This document shows positions 38,115 through 48,558 of a stretch of 64,000 bases of DNA, in pieces. The stretch is from contig NZ_LXGN01000045.1 of NCBI RefSeq assembly GCF_009372255.1, positions 264,912 to 328,911 on the forward strand, in the 5' to 3' direction. The first letter of the stretch is position 1, and the number at the start of each line of letters is the position of its first letter. The position numbers were made by a program, and so were the translations under genes. A model generated the notes under the pieces. The model did no database searches. It worked only from the letters and a program-made list of their open reading frames with translations, and was not told where the DNA came from. Source of the DNA: Acinetobacter guerrae. Lineage in GTDB: Bacteria; Pseudomonadota; Gammaproteobacteria; Pseudomonadales; Moraxellaceae.

Positions 38115-40277
38115 ATGAATACAATTTTAATGATTCCAACAGCTGAGGGAGTCGGTTTAACCTCAGCCTGTCTTGGAATGGTCTATGCACTAGATTGCAA
38201 TGGGATTAAAGCAGGATTCTTAAAACCGTTTTCGCAGGAAAACCAGAATCAGGTTGATCGTACAACATCTCTATTTCACCATTTATTTCAACGCAATACA
38301 GCACAATCCATTTCCCATGAAAAGCTGCTGCAATATATCTCAGCAGGAGAAATGGACGAGTTGCTTGAAGAAGCAGTCAGTCTGCATCGTACAATTGCAG
38401 CACAACAGGATGTGATTATTGTTGAAGGTTTACTGCCTAATGGGCAAGACCATTTTGCCAGTGAATTGAATGCTGCTCTTGCACAGGCACTCGATGCCAA
38501 AGTGATTTTGGTCAGCACCGCAGACATTCAAAACCCACGAAAAACTGCTGAAAGAATCGAATCACATTTACGTCAGTTTGGGGGAGTCAATTCAAATCGA
38601 ACTGCTGGCGTACTATTTATGCGTACACGCGGTTTGCCTGAAGAATCAGCTCAAATTCCACTGACGATTGATCCATCTTTACGTTTAAATGCTGAAATTG
38701 AGAAATTTAGTCTTGAACTACAAAAATACAATCGTCATTTGGGTACTCAAGAATTACCAATTATTGGGATGGTTCCTTTTAGCAATACCTTAAGTGTGCC
38801 ACGTACATTGGATATTGCATCTGTTATCGATGGCGAATGGGTTTATTTAGGTGAAGCCAAACAACGACGTATTTTACATTCAAGTTTAATTGCTTCAAGC
38901 ATTGAATATGAACTCAATAAATTTGTCGCGGGCGAACTGATTATTAGTGCTTCGGAACGTACAGATGTCCTTTTGGCAAGTAGTCTGGCAACCAGTAATG
39001 GAATTCCTTTGGCAGGTCTGGTGCTGACTGAACGTACCGCTCCTGGCCCACATATTTTAGATTTTTGCCAAAATGCGATAAAACGTGGCTTACCCATTTT
39101 GCACACTCAGTTGAATACATTGGAAACAGCGCAACGTCTGGCTGATTTTGGTAATGAAATTCCAATTGATGATACGGAACGAGCTGAACAAGTCACGCGC
39201 TTTGTCTCTAGTCATATTGATACCGAATGGCTCAAGGCTCAGATAAATGGAAATGTGCGTTCTCGCCTATCTCCATCTGCATTCCGTCATGAATTAGTGC
39301 AAAAATCGATTGCTGCCAAAAAACGCATTGTACTCCCTGAAGGTGATGAACCTCGTACTGTCCAAGCCGCAGCTATTTGCCAAGAACGTGGACTGGCGCA
39401 TTGTATCTTACTGGCTAAACCTGAATCTGTAATCGATGTCGCTAAAGCACGTGGCATTGAACTTCCAGATGATCTGGAAATTATTGATCCAGATACCATT
39501 CGCGATCAATATGTCGCATCAATGGTGGAACTACGTAAAGGCAAACTCAATGAGTTACAAGCCAAAGAGCAACTTCAAGATACCGTCGTACTCGGCACCA
39601 TGATGCTGGCATTGGATCAAGTCGATGGTTTGGTTTCAGGTGCAATTCACACCACAGCCAACACCGTTCGTCCAGCATTTCAGTTGATTAAGACTGCGCC
39701 CGAATATTCACTGGTTTCATCCATTTTCTTTATGCTGTTACCAGATGAAGTCTATGTCTATGGTGACTGCGCGATTAATCCTGATCCCGATGCGCAACAA
39801 TTGGCTGAAATCGCGATTCAGTCTGCGGACTCGGCTAAAGCTTTTGGTATTGAACCACGTATTGCCATGATCAGTTACTCAACAGGCACTTCTGGAACAG
39901 GCGCAGATGTTGAGAAAGTGGCTGAAGCGACTCAAATTGCAAAACAACGTCGTCCAGATCTATTGATTGATGGGCCATTACAATATGATGCTGCATCGGT
40001 CGAAAGTGTCGGACGTCAAAAAGCACCAGATTCTCAAGTTGCAGGTCGAGCCAATGTGTTTATTTTCCCTGATTTAAATACAGGAAATACCACCTATAAA
40101 GCAGTTCAACGCTCTGCCAATGTAGTCAGTGTTGGCCCGATGTTACAGGGTCTAAATAAACCAGTGAATGATTTGTCACGTGGTGCGTTGGTCGATGATA
40201 TTGTGTTTACCATTGCACTCACCGCAATTCAGGCTGAACAACAGGGTGAAGCAAAAGCCGCTACAAAAGCATCTTAA
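38115..40277 (+). CDS. pta: Phosphate acetyltransferase, long form
   Basis: A 720-residue protein with three parts: an N-terminal P-loop-like/BioD-like domain (MIPTAEGVGLTSACLGMVYAL), a DRTGG regulatory domain (about 215-330) and the C-terminal PTA_PTB catalytic domain (from about 390, RIVLPEGDEPR; SYSTGTSGTGADVEKV near the end). It makes acetyl phosphate from acetyl-CoA and works with AckA. Confidence 0.95.
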   Translation: MNTILMIPTAEGVGLTSACLGMVYALDCNGIKAGFLKPFSQENQNQVDRTTSLFHHLFQRNTAQSISHEKLLQYISAGEMDELLEEAVSLHRTIAAQQDVIIVEGLLPNGQDHFASELNAALAQALDAKVILVSTADIQNPRKTAERIESHLRQFGGVNSNRTAGVLFMRTRGLPEESAQIPLTIDPSLRLNAEIEKFSLELQKYNRHLGTQELPIIGMVPFSNTLSVPRTLDIASVIDGEWVYLGEAKQRRILHSSLIASSIEYELNKFVAGELIISASERTDVLLASSLATSNGIPLAGLVLTERTAPGPHILDFCQNAIKRGLPILHTQLNTLETAQRLADFGNEIPIDDTERAEQVTRFVSSHIDTEWLKAQINGNVRSRLSPSAFRHELVQKSIAAKKRIVLPEGDEPRTVQAAAICQERGLAHCILLAKPESVIDVAKARGIELPDDLEIIDPDTIRDQYVASMVELRKGKLNELQAKEQLQDTVVLGTMMLALDQVDGLVSGAIHTTANTVRPAFQLIKTAPEYSLVSSIFFMLLPDEVYVYGDCAINPDPDAQQLAEIAIQSADSAKAFGIEPRIAMISYSTGTSGTGADVEKVAEATQIAKQRRPDLLIDGPLQYDAASVESVGRQKAPDSQVAGRANVFIFPDLNTGNTTYKAVQRSANVVSVGPMLQGLNKPVNDLSRGALVDDIVFTIALTAIQAEQQGEAKAATKAS

Positions 40278-40290
40278 TTGATAACCCCAT

Positions 40291-40325
40291 AAAAAAGTCC
40301 CTGACATTTCAAGGGACTTTTTTTT
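40291..40325 (+). terminator. Terminator after pta
   Basis: AAAAAGTCCCT and AGGGACTTTTT form an 11-bp stem with a 9-base loop, then a run of T. Confidence 0.92.
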
Positions 40326-40361
40326 ATGAAAACCAAATTATGATTTTAGTCTAATTCATAT

Positions 40362-41003
40362 TTATTCACTGGCATCATAAGAAAACTGGATACCTGCTGT
40401 ACCCCCTGTTTCAATGAACAATTTGATAAAATCAGGCACTGTTTCTTTACGTTGCCAGTCACGTTGTAATTCACAGAATAATTGTGCCACACTAATTAAT
40501 TTACCGCCCGCCTGTTCAATACGGCGTAATGCAGCCTCGTGAGCAGCCAATGAGGTTCCACCTACTGCATCAGCAACCACATAGACTTCGTAACCTTCCT
40601 GTAGTGCATCAAGTGCTGGAAATGTTAAACAAGCTTCTGTCCAAAGCGCAGTCATAATTAGTTTTTTGCGACCTGTAGCCTTCACAGCTTCTTTAAATTC
40701 GACATCTTCCCAAGAGTTAATTGAAGTACGGTCATAAGTTGGATAATCTGCCAACACTTTACGTAATTGAGGAATGGGTGGTTTGTTTAAACCTGTTTTG
40801 ACATTTACAGTTGAATGAATAATCGGTAAACCATAAACAATAGCAGCTTTCGCACTGCCGACAATATTATTGACTAATAACTGACGATCCATAGAAGCGA
40901 TCGAATTGACTTGAACTGGTTGATAATCGATACAAATAAAAGCTGAATTTTGAGGAGTTAATAGATGATCTTGCTTTGGATCACGAATGGCTTCACTGGT
41001 CAT
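40362..41003 (-). CDS. Isochorismatase-family hydrolase (YcaC-like)
   Basis: A 213-residue cysteine hydrolase. The catalytic triad is visible as Asp26 (CIDYQPVQ), Lys at about 114 and Cys125 (LWTEACLTFPALDAL). Similar YcaC-type proteins act on unknown amides. It sits alone on the minus strand, between terminators on either side. The substrate cannot be read from sequence. Confidence 0.82.
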   Translation of the reverse strand: MTSEAIRDPKQDHLLTPQNSAFICIDYQPVQVNSIASMDRQLLVNNIVGSAKAAIVYGLPIIHSTVNVKTGLNKPPIPQLRKVLADYPTYDRTSINSWEDVEFKEAVKATGRKKLIMTALWTEACLTFPALDALQEGYEVYVVADAVGGTSLAAHEAALRRIEQAGGKLISVAQLFCELQRDWQRKETVPDFIKLFIETGGTAGIQFSYDASE

Positions 41004-41166
41004 TTTTTTATTCCTTTTTGATCTTTGTGATAGAAATCATTCTCATCTTATGCCGACAACCCTGTAAAGAATATGACTATTTTTAGGACATAGTTTTTCA
41101 TTTTGTAATGTAGATAAAACTGTATTTTTATGGATGCAATATCCTTCTGCATGGTCATCAACTCAA

Positions 41167-41787
41167 TCATGGAATATGATTCATTTTTTTCGCAAGCCAA
41201 ACGGTGTGTCCTGTGCATTCAGGATCTTGTGCAACCATTTTAACCACATCAAAACCATATTGAGTCAATAATGTGCGGTATTCCTCAGCATTCAGGCTAG
41301 CGTGATACAATGCCTCACCAAACATCTCTCCAATTGCCTCGCCATAACTCGGCCCACTGGTAAACATAAGAGCTGCACCTAACTTTGCATGCGCTGAAAA
41401 TTGTGCAAACATTTCATGTTGATCGTCTGGCGTGAGATGAAAAAAACTGTCCCATGCCAAAATTCCATCAAACTTTTGCTCAGCGTGAAAATGACGAATA
41501 TCAGCATTGATCCATGTTTGTTCAGGAAAAGATTCCCTTGCCATTTCCAACATCACCTCTGAGCGATCTACCCCTGTCACCTGACAGCCATTTTCTATGA
41601 GATACGCTGCAATCGGGTTACCAGAACCGCAGCCTAAATCTAAGACTGTTGCAGAGGCAGGCAATACATCTAAAAAGCGATTTAACCATTTTTTTTCATA
41701 TAAATGATTACCCCGAAGCTTGCTCCAATCTCGTCCAAATTTTTGATAAATCTGAATGATATTCTTAGCTAAATGTACATGACTCAT
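41167..41787 (-). CDS. Class I SAM-dependent methyltransferase
   Basis: A 206-residue methyltransferase; the ATG at 41787 (MSHVHLAKNIIQIYQKFG) is preferred over in-frame ATGs at 41805 and 41832. The SAM site is VLDLGCGSGNPIAAYL and VTGVDRSEVMLEMA. Resembles small-molecule or thiopurine-like methyltransferases. Substrate unknown. Confidence 0.82.
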   Translation of the reverse strand: MSHVHLAKNIIQIYQKFGRDWSKLRGNHLYEKKWLNRFLDVLPASATVLDLGCGSGNPIAAYLIENGCQVTGVDRSEVMLEMARESFPEQTWINADIRHFHAEQKFDGILAWDSFFHLTPDDQHEMFAQFSAHAKLGAALMFTSGPSYGEAIGEMFGEALYHASLNAEEYRTLLTQYGFDVVKMVAQDPECTGHTVWLAKKMNHIP

Positions 41788-41941
41788 ATTTTTTCTCTTT
41801 TTCATCGTTTTTTTAATAACAGCTAGCAACAACTCATAAGCTTAGACCTTCGACCAAAATCTAGGGGAAACTGCCCACAGTAAGCTGATTTTGTCATATA
41901 ATCACTGCCGCTAGCTAACTGCCCGCCCAAGAGATTTTGAG

Positions 41942-43468
41942 ATGACCACAATTATCAAACAAGATGACTTGATCACTTCGGTCAAGGATGCCCTTCAATT
42001 CATTTCTTACTATCATCCGCAAGATTTTATTCAAGCGATGAGTCGCGCATATGACCGTGAAGAAAATCAGGCTGCTAAAGATGCAATCGCACAAATTTTG
42101 ATTAACTCACGTATGTGTGCAGAAGGTCATCGCCCAATCTGTCAGGATACAGGCATCGTCAACGTTTTCCTTGAAGTAGGTCTAGACGTTAAATTTGATT
42201 TAAACATGAGTCTAGATGATGCCATTAACGAAGGTGTTCGTCAGGGTTATTTAGAAAATTCAAATGTATTACGTGCTTCAGTTTTGGCTGACCCAGCATT
42301 TGGTCGTAAAAATACCAAAGATAACACGCCTGCGGTCATTCACTACAAACTCGTTCCGGGTAATAAAGTTGATATTACCGTTGCAGCAAAAGGCGGCGGT
42401 TCAGAAAACAAATCTAAACTTGCGATGTTGAACCCATCCGATTCGATTGTGGATTGGGTACTTAAAACTGTTCCAACGATGGGTGCAGGTTGGTGTCCGC
42501 CGGGCATGCTCGGAATTGGAATTGGCGGTACTGCTGAAAAAGCCATGATGCTTGCTAAAGAAGCATTGATGGAAGAAATCAACATGGACGAATTACTTCG
42601 TCGCGGCCCTCAAAGCAAGATGGAAGAACTTCGTATCGAGATCTTTGAGAAAGTCAATGCACTTGGAATTGGCGCGCAAGGTCTTGGTGGTTTAACGACA
42701 GTACTGGATATTAAGATTAAAGATTATCCTTGCCATGCTGCGGGTAAACCAGTAGGTATGATTCCAAACTGTGCCGCGACTCGTCATGCACATTTCCAGC
42801 TGGACGGTTCTGGTGTTGCACATATTCAGGCACCAAAACTTGAAGATTATCCTGCTGTGACTTGGGATTCATCTAAATCTAAACGTGTAAATTTAGATAC
42901 GATTACGCAAGAAGAAATGAACTCATGGCAGCCGGGTGATACATTACTACTCAGTGGTACGATGTACACGGGTCGTGATGCAGCACATAAACGCATGGTC
43001 GATATGATCGACAATGGCGAAGAATTACCTGTTGATCTTAAAGGTAAATTTATCTATTACGTTGGCCCAGTTGATCCAGTGGGCGATGAAGTAGTTGGCC
43101 CTGCTGGCCCGACAACCGCAACACGTATGGACAAATTCACACGCAAAGTGCTTGAACACACTGGCCTGTTCGGCATGATTGGTAAAGCGGATCGTGGCCC
43201 AACTGCAATTGAAGCTATTAAGGACAATAAAGCGACTTACCTGATGGCAGTTGGTGGCGCAGCTTACCTTGTTTCTAAAGCAGTTCGTGAAGCTGAAGTG
43301 GTTGCATTTGCAGATTTGGGAATGGAAGCAATCTACAAATTTGTCGTCGAAGATATGCCTGTTTCTGTGGCTGTTGATGTCAATGGTACTTCAATTCACG
43401 CCATTGCACCTAAAATCTGGCAAGCCAAGATTGGTAAAATTCCAGTAACAGATGCTGCGGCGGTTTAA
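41942..43468 (+). CDS. fumA: Class I fumarate hydratase (4Fe-4S)
   Basis: A 508-residue TCA-cycle enzyme hydrating fumarate to malate. The N-terminal alpha part has CQDTGIVNVF; the cluster Cys residues lie in this region and near PNCAATRH. The C-terminal beta part begins around SGTMYTGRDAAHKR. Length is that of the single-chain form. Confidence 0.95.
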   Translation: MTTIIKQDDLITSVKDALQFISYYHPQDFIQAMSRAYDREENQAAKDAIAQILINSRMCAEGHRPICQDTGIVNVFLEVGLDVKFDLNMSLDDAINEGVRQGYLENSNVLRASVLADPAFGRKNTKDNTPAVIHYKLVPGNKVDITVAAKGGGSENKSKLAMLNPSDSIVDWVLKTVPTMGAGWCPPGMLGIGIGGTAEKAMMLAKEALMEEINMDELLRRGPQSKMEELRIEIFEKVNALGIGAQGLGGLTTVLDIKIKDYPCHAAGKPVGMIPNCAATRHAHFQLDGSGVAHIQAPKLEDYPAVTWDSSKSKRVNLDTITQEEMNSWQPGDTLLLSGTMYTGRDAAHKRMVDMIDNGEELPVDLKGKFIYYVGPVDPVGDEVVGPAGPTTATRMDKFTRKVLEHTGLFGMIGKADRGPTAIEAIKDNKATYLMAVGGAAYLVSKAVREAEVVAFADLGMEAIYKFVVEDMPVSVAVDVNGTSIHAIAPKIWQAKIGKIPVTDAAAV

Positions 43469-43488
43469 ATACTTATCTAAGATATAAA

Positions 43489-43518
43489 GAAAGCACCTTA
43501 CGGGGTGCTTTCTTTTTT
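43489..43518 (+). terminator. Terminator after fumA
   Basis: GAAAGCACC and GGTGCTTTC form a 9-bp stem with a 6-base loop, followed by TTTTTT. Confidence 0.92.
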
Positions 43519-43529
43519 GAACAATTTAA

Positions 43530-43886
43530 TTACTCATTTAATGGATTTGGCGAGTTACCATGTATTTCCTCATTGCCCATTTGCCATTTCTTTTTACTTG
43601 TACTTATTAAAATAAATATCCCGATCAAGGTACCAAGAGGGAATCCAATTAACATCAAGCATCCCAATCCTTGCGATAAATTTTTACCCACTTCCAACCC
43701 TTTTTTAACAGCATTTGAAGCCTTTAAATGTAAAAATCCAAGCCCAACATAAATGACTGTAATAAAAAAAAGAAATGTAATTTCATCAGATTTTCCTAAT
43801 GAAATAAAGGCGATCCATAAAAATGTAAGTATTAAGCCATAAAAAAATACCATAATACGATGTGTATAAAACAAAGATTTATTCAT
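43530..43886 (-). CDS. Small membrane protein of unknown function
   Basis: A 118-residue protein with three hydrophobic segments (about 12-30, 36-52 and 72-92) and a polar tail. I do not recognise the family. It is convergent with fumA and upstream of a LysE-type exporter 88 bp away on the same strand. Confidence 0.6.
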   Translation of the reverse strand: MNKSLFYTHRIMVFFYGLILTFLWIAFISLGKSDEITFLFFITVIYVGLGFLHLKASNAVKKGLEVGKNLSQGLGCLMLIGFPLGTLIGIFILISTSKKKWQMGNEEIHGNSPNPLNE

Positions 43887-43974
43887 ATATTTATTTCCAG
43901 ATCATAATTGGATCATTTTTAGGAGTTATCTTGATTTATATATAAAATATTAAATTCTAAATCAAAGTAATAAA

Positions 43975-44601
43975 TTATTTATCATTTACAATTAAATATA
44001 TACCCATCCCCATAAAAACACTTGCTCCAACACGACGCATCCATCGCTGTCTTTTCGCTGTGGTCTTTAATTTTCTTATGATACCTTGGGCCAAATAAAC
44101 ACAACATACATCTGCTGAAGTAAAGGCTAGATTTACAAATAATCCCAATAATAAAAATTGCAACCAAATCGAAAATATCGCATGCACATCCGTAAATTGT
44201 GGCAAAAAAGCCGCGTAGAAAATTGCTGTTTTAGGATTTAAAACTTCCACCCAAATACTTTGCCTAAATGTCTGAGGCGATAAATCATTTAGAACAGTCC
44301 CAGTATTGGCAGAGAATTTTGTTTGTAATAATTGCCAACCTAAAAATATCAACCAACATGCACCGATCAGCTTTACAACAAAATAAAGCATAGGAATAAT
44401 TTCAAAAATAATAGTTAACCCTAAAGTCGCAATCAGCACATGAAAATAACCACCCAAATGAATCCCCAAAACTGCCATCAAACCCGCTTTTCGACCTTTC
44501 GTCAGCGTTTGAGTCGCGGTATATAACATTGCAGGACCGGGCATATAAGCAAATGCCAAAGTTGTGATTATAAAAATTATTAATATATGCCACGATGCCA
44601 T
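43975..44601 (-). CDS. LysE/RhtB-family amino acid exporter
   Basis: A 208-residue exporter with about six membrane segments. The N-terminal FAYMPGPAMLYTATQTLTKG and the GIHLGGYFH loop match the LysE/RhtB family, which exports amino acids. The substrate is not determined. It is followed by the small membrane protein gene. Confidence 0.85.
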   Translation of the reverse strand: MASWHILIIFIITTLAFAYMPGPAMLYTATQTLTKGRKAGLMAVLGIHLGGYFHVLIATLGLTIIFEIIPMLYFVVKLIGACWLIFLGWQLLQTKFSANTGTVLNDLSPQTFRQSIWVEVLNPKTAIFYAAFLPQFTDVHAIFSIWLQFLLLGLFVNLAFTSADVCCVYLAQGIIRKLKTTAKRQRWMRRVGASVFMGMGIYLIVNDK

Positions 44602-44669
44602 GTTGTGATTTCCTTTTTAATTTATGTTTCTGATAAAAATACCATGATAATCTTCACATCAAAATGTAC

Positions 44670-45272
44670 TTACCAGCGACTATCATTTTCACACGCATCA
44701 CCGTCCCCATCCCCATCCATTTTTGTTCCTGGACAGTTCCTCACAAACCAATCAGCTTCAGCTTTTGAAGTCATTTGTGAACAATGTATTCGACCATCGC
44801 ATTTAAAGTTATTTGTATCGCTGACCATTGCTTGTCGATTTGCATGATCTAAAGTTTGCTGATTTACAACTTGATTTGATAGCTTATAGCGTTGAACAAA
44901 GCCTTGAATATATCCGCCTGCAAAATAGGCAAATACAGCTACACAGACCATGAACACCATAGTTGAAAAAATTGAACTCTGTTTCGATCTGTTGTTTTTA
45001 TTCAGTACTGCTTTTTTAGATGGAGCAGAATAACGCTCTGGTGGTGTATAAACATACTTTTCTGATGGATAATCTAAACGAACAATATCAGTAGCTTTCG
45101 TTTTATGACCATCTTGAACAATTTTAAATGTGAGCTTTTCTCCTAATTGTGGAAGTATACCTTTAGGAAAATCCTTGATATGAAAAAAAATATCTTTTCC
45201 ACCTTCTTCTAATGAGATAAAACCGAATCCACGCTCTTGATTATAATTTTTAATTCGACCAGATTTAGACAT
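44670..45272 (-). CDS. Cold-shock domain, membrane helix and Excalibur domain protein
   Basis: A 200-residue fusion. Residues 1-65 are a cold-shock domain with RNP1 GFGFIS (15-20) and RNP2 DIFFHI (27-32). A membrane helix spans about 101-122. Residues 158-195 are an Excalibur calcium-binding domain, with Cys158, Cys164, Cys180, Cys194 and MDGDGDGDAC. The ATG at 45272 has GGGGGG upstream; the frame to 45368 starts in AT-rich DNA. The layout suggests a nucleic-acid-binding head in the cytosol and an external calcium-binding tail, but orientation and ligand are inferred. Confidence 0.85.
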   Translation of the reverse strand: MSKSGRIKNYNQERGFGFISLEEGGKDIFFHIKDFPKGILPQLGEKLTFKIVQDGHKTKATDIVRLDYPSEKYVYTPPERYSAPSKKAVLNKNNRSKQSSIFSTMVFMVCVAVFAYFAGGYIQGFVQRYKLSNQVVNQQTLDHANRQAMVSDTNNFKCDGRIHCSQMTSKAEADWFVRNCPGTKMDGDGDGDACENDSRW

Positions 45273-45290
45273 AAGCCCCCCATTTAACTT

Positions 45291-45310
45291 ATAAAATAAA
45301 ATAAAATAAA
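45291..45310. repeat. Pentanucleotide tandem repeat (ATAAA)x4 upstream of the cold-shock/Excalibur gene
   Basis: Four ATAAA units lie 19 bp before the ATG on the minus strand, in the probable promoter or leader. Slippage could change spacing. Confidence 0.7.
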
Positions 45311-45356
45311 ATTTAATTAAATTTATCTTTAGTGTTAGAAATATTATATTTCCAAA

Positions 45357-45380
45357 CAAAAAAACCACCCGAAGGTGGTT
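45357..45380 (-). terminator. Terminator after pntB
   Basis: AACCACC and GGTGGTT form a 7-bp stem with loop CGAA; on the minus strand a T run follows. It separates pntB from the cold-shock/Excalibur gene. Confidence 0.85.
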
Positions 45381-45398
45381 CTTTCATATCGAGTCAGA

Positions 45399-46853
45399 TT
45401 AGTGACCACCACCATTAACAGCTTTAGTCATATCTTCTACAACTTTCTTGGCATCACCAAACACCATCATAGTTTTTTCGTTATAGAACAAGTCGTTGTC
45501 TAAACCCGCATAACCTGTTGCCATAGAGCGCTTGATCACCATAATCGTACGCGCTTTATGTGCTTCCAAAATTGGCATACCATAAATTGGAGAGCTTGGG
45601 TCATCTTTTGCCGCTGGGTTTACCACGTCATTCGCACCAATCACCAATACGACATCAGTCGCTGGAAAATCAGAGTTAATCTCGTCCATTTCCAAAATGT
45701 CTTCGTAAGCCACATCTGCTTCTGCCAAAAGTACGTTCATGTGCCCTGGCATACGACCTGCAACAGGATGAATTGCAAAACGAACTTTTACACCTTGTTC
45801 TTTCAGGATTTCACACAACTCTTTCACTGCATTTTGTGCACGACCCTGAGCCATACCATAACCTGGTACAATCACCACGCTATCCGCATTTGACATCAGG
45901 AAGCCCGCATCGTCTGCGGAACCTGAACGGTAGTTACGCTGAACTTGCTCGTCTTTAGCAGCACTTGCAACCGCAGCACCACCCATCGCACCACCAAACA
46001 ATACATTGATGATACTACGGTTCATGGCTCTACACATAATGTACGACAGAATTGCACCTGATGAACCCACCAAGGAGCCTGCAACGATCAACATGTTATT
46101 TTCAAGGGTAAAACCAATACCCGCAGCAGCCCAACCTGAAAATGAGTTCAGCAATGAGACCACAACTGGCATATCACCGCCACCGACAGGGGCAATCCAC
46201 ACCCAACCAAAGGCAAGTGCAAGAATAGTCATTGACCAGAACGCAGCCATGTTGCCTGTCGTAAAGAAATAAATTCCACAAGCCAACATTGCAATAAAAA
46301 TCAAGGCCTGAACAGGTTTTACCCATGAACCAGAAATCGTTTTCGCCCATTTCTTTGCTGCCAATTTACCATAGGCAAATACAGAAGCCGTAAAAGTAAT
46401 CGCACCAACGAAACAACCGACAAACAATTCGAATAAATGTACTTTACTCATGTGGGCATGTTGAACACCCGCAGCAGTCAACGCTGCTTCATTTTGTGAA
46501 AATAATGCTGTCAGTTGATTGTTGTGTAAAATTGCAGCAATCGCAATCAAAACCGCAGCCAAACCGACTAAAGAGTGCATTAAAGCAACCGTTTCAGGCA
46601 TTTGGGTCATTGGAACGGTACGCGCACGGGTAATCCCAACCACTGCACCCAGTACCATTGCCCCCACAATCATCCAGACTACAGGATGATCAGCCACAAA
46701 AAACGTGGTCAATACAGCAATTGCCATACCGATCATACCGTAACGGTTACCTGAGATCGCTGTTTTGGGGCTAGACAAACCACGCAAAGTCAAAATAAAA
46801 AGAACTGCACCAATCAGGTAGAACCAACCCGCATTGTCTCGAATAAATTCCAT
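45399..46853 (-). CDS. pntB: NAD(P) transhydrogenase beta subunit
   Basis: A 484-residue inner-membrane subunit: about eight to nine membrane helices, then the NADP(H)-binding domain III with VVIVPGYGMAQGRAQ and GANDVVNPAA. With PntAA and PntAB it uses the proton gradient to reduce NADP+ with NADH. It is 12 bp after pntAB. Confidence 0.96.
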   Translation of the reverse strand: MEFIRDNAGWFYLIGAVLFILTLRGLSSPKTAISGNRYGMIGMAIAVLTTFFVADHPVVWMIVGAMVLGAVVGITRARTVPMTQMPETVALMHSLVGLAAVLIAIAAILHNNQLTALFSQNEAALTAAGVQHAHMSKVHLFELFVGCFVGAITFTASVFAYGKLAAKKWAKTISGSWVKPVQALIFIAMLACGIYFFTTGNMAAFWSMTILALAFGWVWIAPVGGGDMPVVVSLLNSFSGWAAAGIGFTLENNMLIVAGSLVGSSGAILSYIMCRAMNRSIINVLFGGAMGGAAVASAAKDEQVQRNYRSGSADDAGFLMSNADSVVIVPGYGMAQGRAQNAVKELCEILKEQGVKVRFAIHPVAGRMPGHMNVLLAEADVAYEDILEMDEINSDFPATDVVLVIGANDVVNPAAKDDPSSPIYGMPILEAHKARTIMVIKRSMATGYAGLDNDLFYNEKTMMVFGDAKKVVEDMTKAVNGGGH

Positions 46854-46865
46854 GTTTCAGTCCTC

Positions 46866-47180
46866 TTATTTCTTCTGCTTCGGCTTAAACATTTCCAGCA
46901 TGCGCGCAGTTACCGCGAAACCACCAAAAATGTTAATACTTGCCAAGAACACTGCAATCGCGCCAAGAACACTCACGACGTTAATTGTTTGAAAATCTAC
47001 GCTACCTTCCACCCCAATCAGAGGCAGACCCACCGTCTGAATCATCGCACCAACGATAATGATCGAAGATAAAGCATTCGTGACCGCCATCAACGGCGTA
47101 TGTAATGCAGGCGTAACGCCCCAAACCACGTAATAACCTACGAAAATGGCAAGGACGAAAATTGTAATCGTTTCAACCAT
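46866..47180 (-). CDS. pntAB: NAD(P) transhydrogenase alpha subunit, membrane part
   Basis: A 104-residue protein of three to four membrane helices, matching domain II of the alpha chain ([23 protein letters not shown]). In this organism the alpha subunit is split into two genes. It lies 11 bp after pntAA. Confidence 0.95.
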   Translation of the reverse strand: MVETITIFVLAIFVGYYVVWGVTPALHTPLMAVTNALSSIIIVGAMIQTVGLPLIGVEGSVDFQTINVVSVLGAIAVFLASINIFGGFAVTARMLEMFKPKQKK

Positions 47181-47191
47181 GAGAGATCTCC

Positions 47192-48319
47192 TTAACCACG
47201 TTTCAGCAGTACTTGACCACCATGAGTGACCAATAGGGCTTTTTGAATTTCTTCTTCTGGATTAATTGAGAAATTCTTGTCGGCATCAAATAATGTCTCA
47301 ACAAAGTTAAAAACATTACGTGCATAAAGTGCAGAAGCTTCCGTCGAAAGTGTCGATGGAATATTTGGAACACCCAAAATTTTCACACCATTTTCAGTAA
47401 ATACCGTTTCACCGACTTTAGAACCTTCTACATTTCCGCCAGTTTCAACTGCCATATCTAAAATGACTGAACCTGGTTTCATTTTAGCCACTGTTTCAGC
47501 CTTGATGAGACGTGGTGCATCACGGCCTGGCAACAGTGCAGTCGTAATCACGATATCGGCATTTGATACCGCTTTATCGACAATGGCTGCCTGATCCTTG
47601 ATGTACTGTTCACCCGGTGTCCAGCCGTAACCATTTTTGGCCGCTTCATCTGCACGGGCTTGTTCTTCTGGCGACATTGGCACGTCTAACCATTTACCAC
47701 CCAAAGACTCTACTTGTTCTTTCGCTGTTGGACGCAAATCAGTCGCTTCAACCACAGCACCCAGACGTTTTGCAGTTGCAATCGCCTGAAGACCTGCCAC
47801 ACCAACTCCCATGATTACAACGCGTGCTGGCTTAACCGTTCCAGCAGCAGTCATGAGCATTGGGAACATACGTTGATATTCAGCCGCAGCAAGTAATACA
47901 GACTTATATCCCGCCAAGTTGGCTTGAGATGATAAAACATCCATATTTTGGGCACGAGATAACGTACGCGGTAATAGCTCTAACGCAAATGCAGACACGT
48001 TTTGACTCGCAAACTGATCTAAATCAGGATTACGATATGGGTCAAACATTGCCACCACAGTGGTATTGGCTGAAAGTTTTTGAGTTTCGTCGCTTTGTGG
48101 TGCGCGAACTTTCAAAATCAATTGGCTGCCCTGATAGGCATCATCCTTAATGGTCGCACCAACCTGTTCATAGGCACTGTCGATATAAGCAGCTTTTACC
48201 CCTGCTCCACGTTCAATGACTACGCTGTGGCCAGCGCCAATCAACTTCTTTACTGTCTCAGGTGTCACGGCGACACGATTTTCACCTGTGACCGTTTCAG
48301 TTGGGATTCCGATCTGCAT
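47192..48319 (-). CDS. pntAA: NAD(P) transhydrogenase alpha subunit, NAD-binding part
   Basis: A 375-residue soluble subunit with the NAD(H) Rossmann fold ([30 protein letters not shown]), the mobile loop and the alanine-dehydrogenase-like N-terminus ([23 protein letters not shown]). It is the first gene of pntAA-pntAB-pntB. Confidence 0.96.
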   Translation of the reverse strand: MQIGIPTETVTGENRVAVTPETVKKLIGAGHSVVIERGAGVKAAYIDSAYEQVGATIKDDAYQGSQLILKVRAPQSDETQKLSANTTVVAMFDPYRNPDLDQFASQNVSAFALELLPRTLSRAQNMDVLSSQANLAGYKSVLLAAAEYQRMFPMLMTAAGTVKPARVVIMGVGVAGLQAIATAKRLGAVVEATDLRPTAKEQVESLGGKWLDVPMSPEEQARADEAAKNGYGWTPGEQYIKDQAAIVDKAVSNADIVITTALLPGRDAPRLIKAETVAKMKPGSVILDMAVETGGNVEGSKVGETVFTENGVKILGVPNIPSTLSTEASALYARNVFNFVETLFDADKNFSINPEEEIQKALLVTHGGQVLLKRG

Positions 48320-48558
48320 GAGCGTTCCTCAAGCTAATTTCCTTAAGTGCAAACATCGTTATGAACGACGTTTCCCCCAGAGTGTGTTCTTGTTGAATTT
48401 TTGGATTTTAAGCAAACTTTTGGAAAATGCTACCCATTATTTATTTAATAAATACCCATATTTTGAACTAATGATTCACGTTTATTTTTTACCAATATAC
48501 AATTCATCGGTTTTGCCTTAAGTTTGAGGCAAACGATGCCCTCCAACATGGCTTTTAA

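Noticed and set aside
48216..48521. Plus-strand frame in the gap before the DMT transporter
   Set aside because: It begins in the shadow of pntAA and has no family resemblance or ribosome site.
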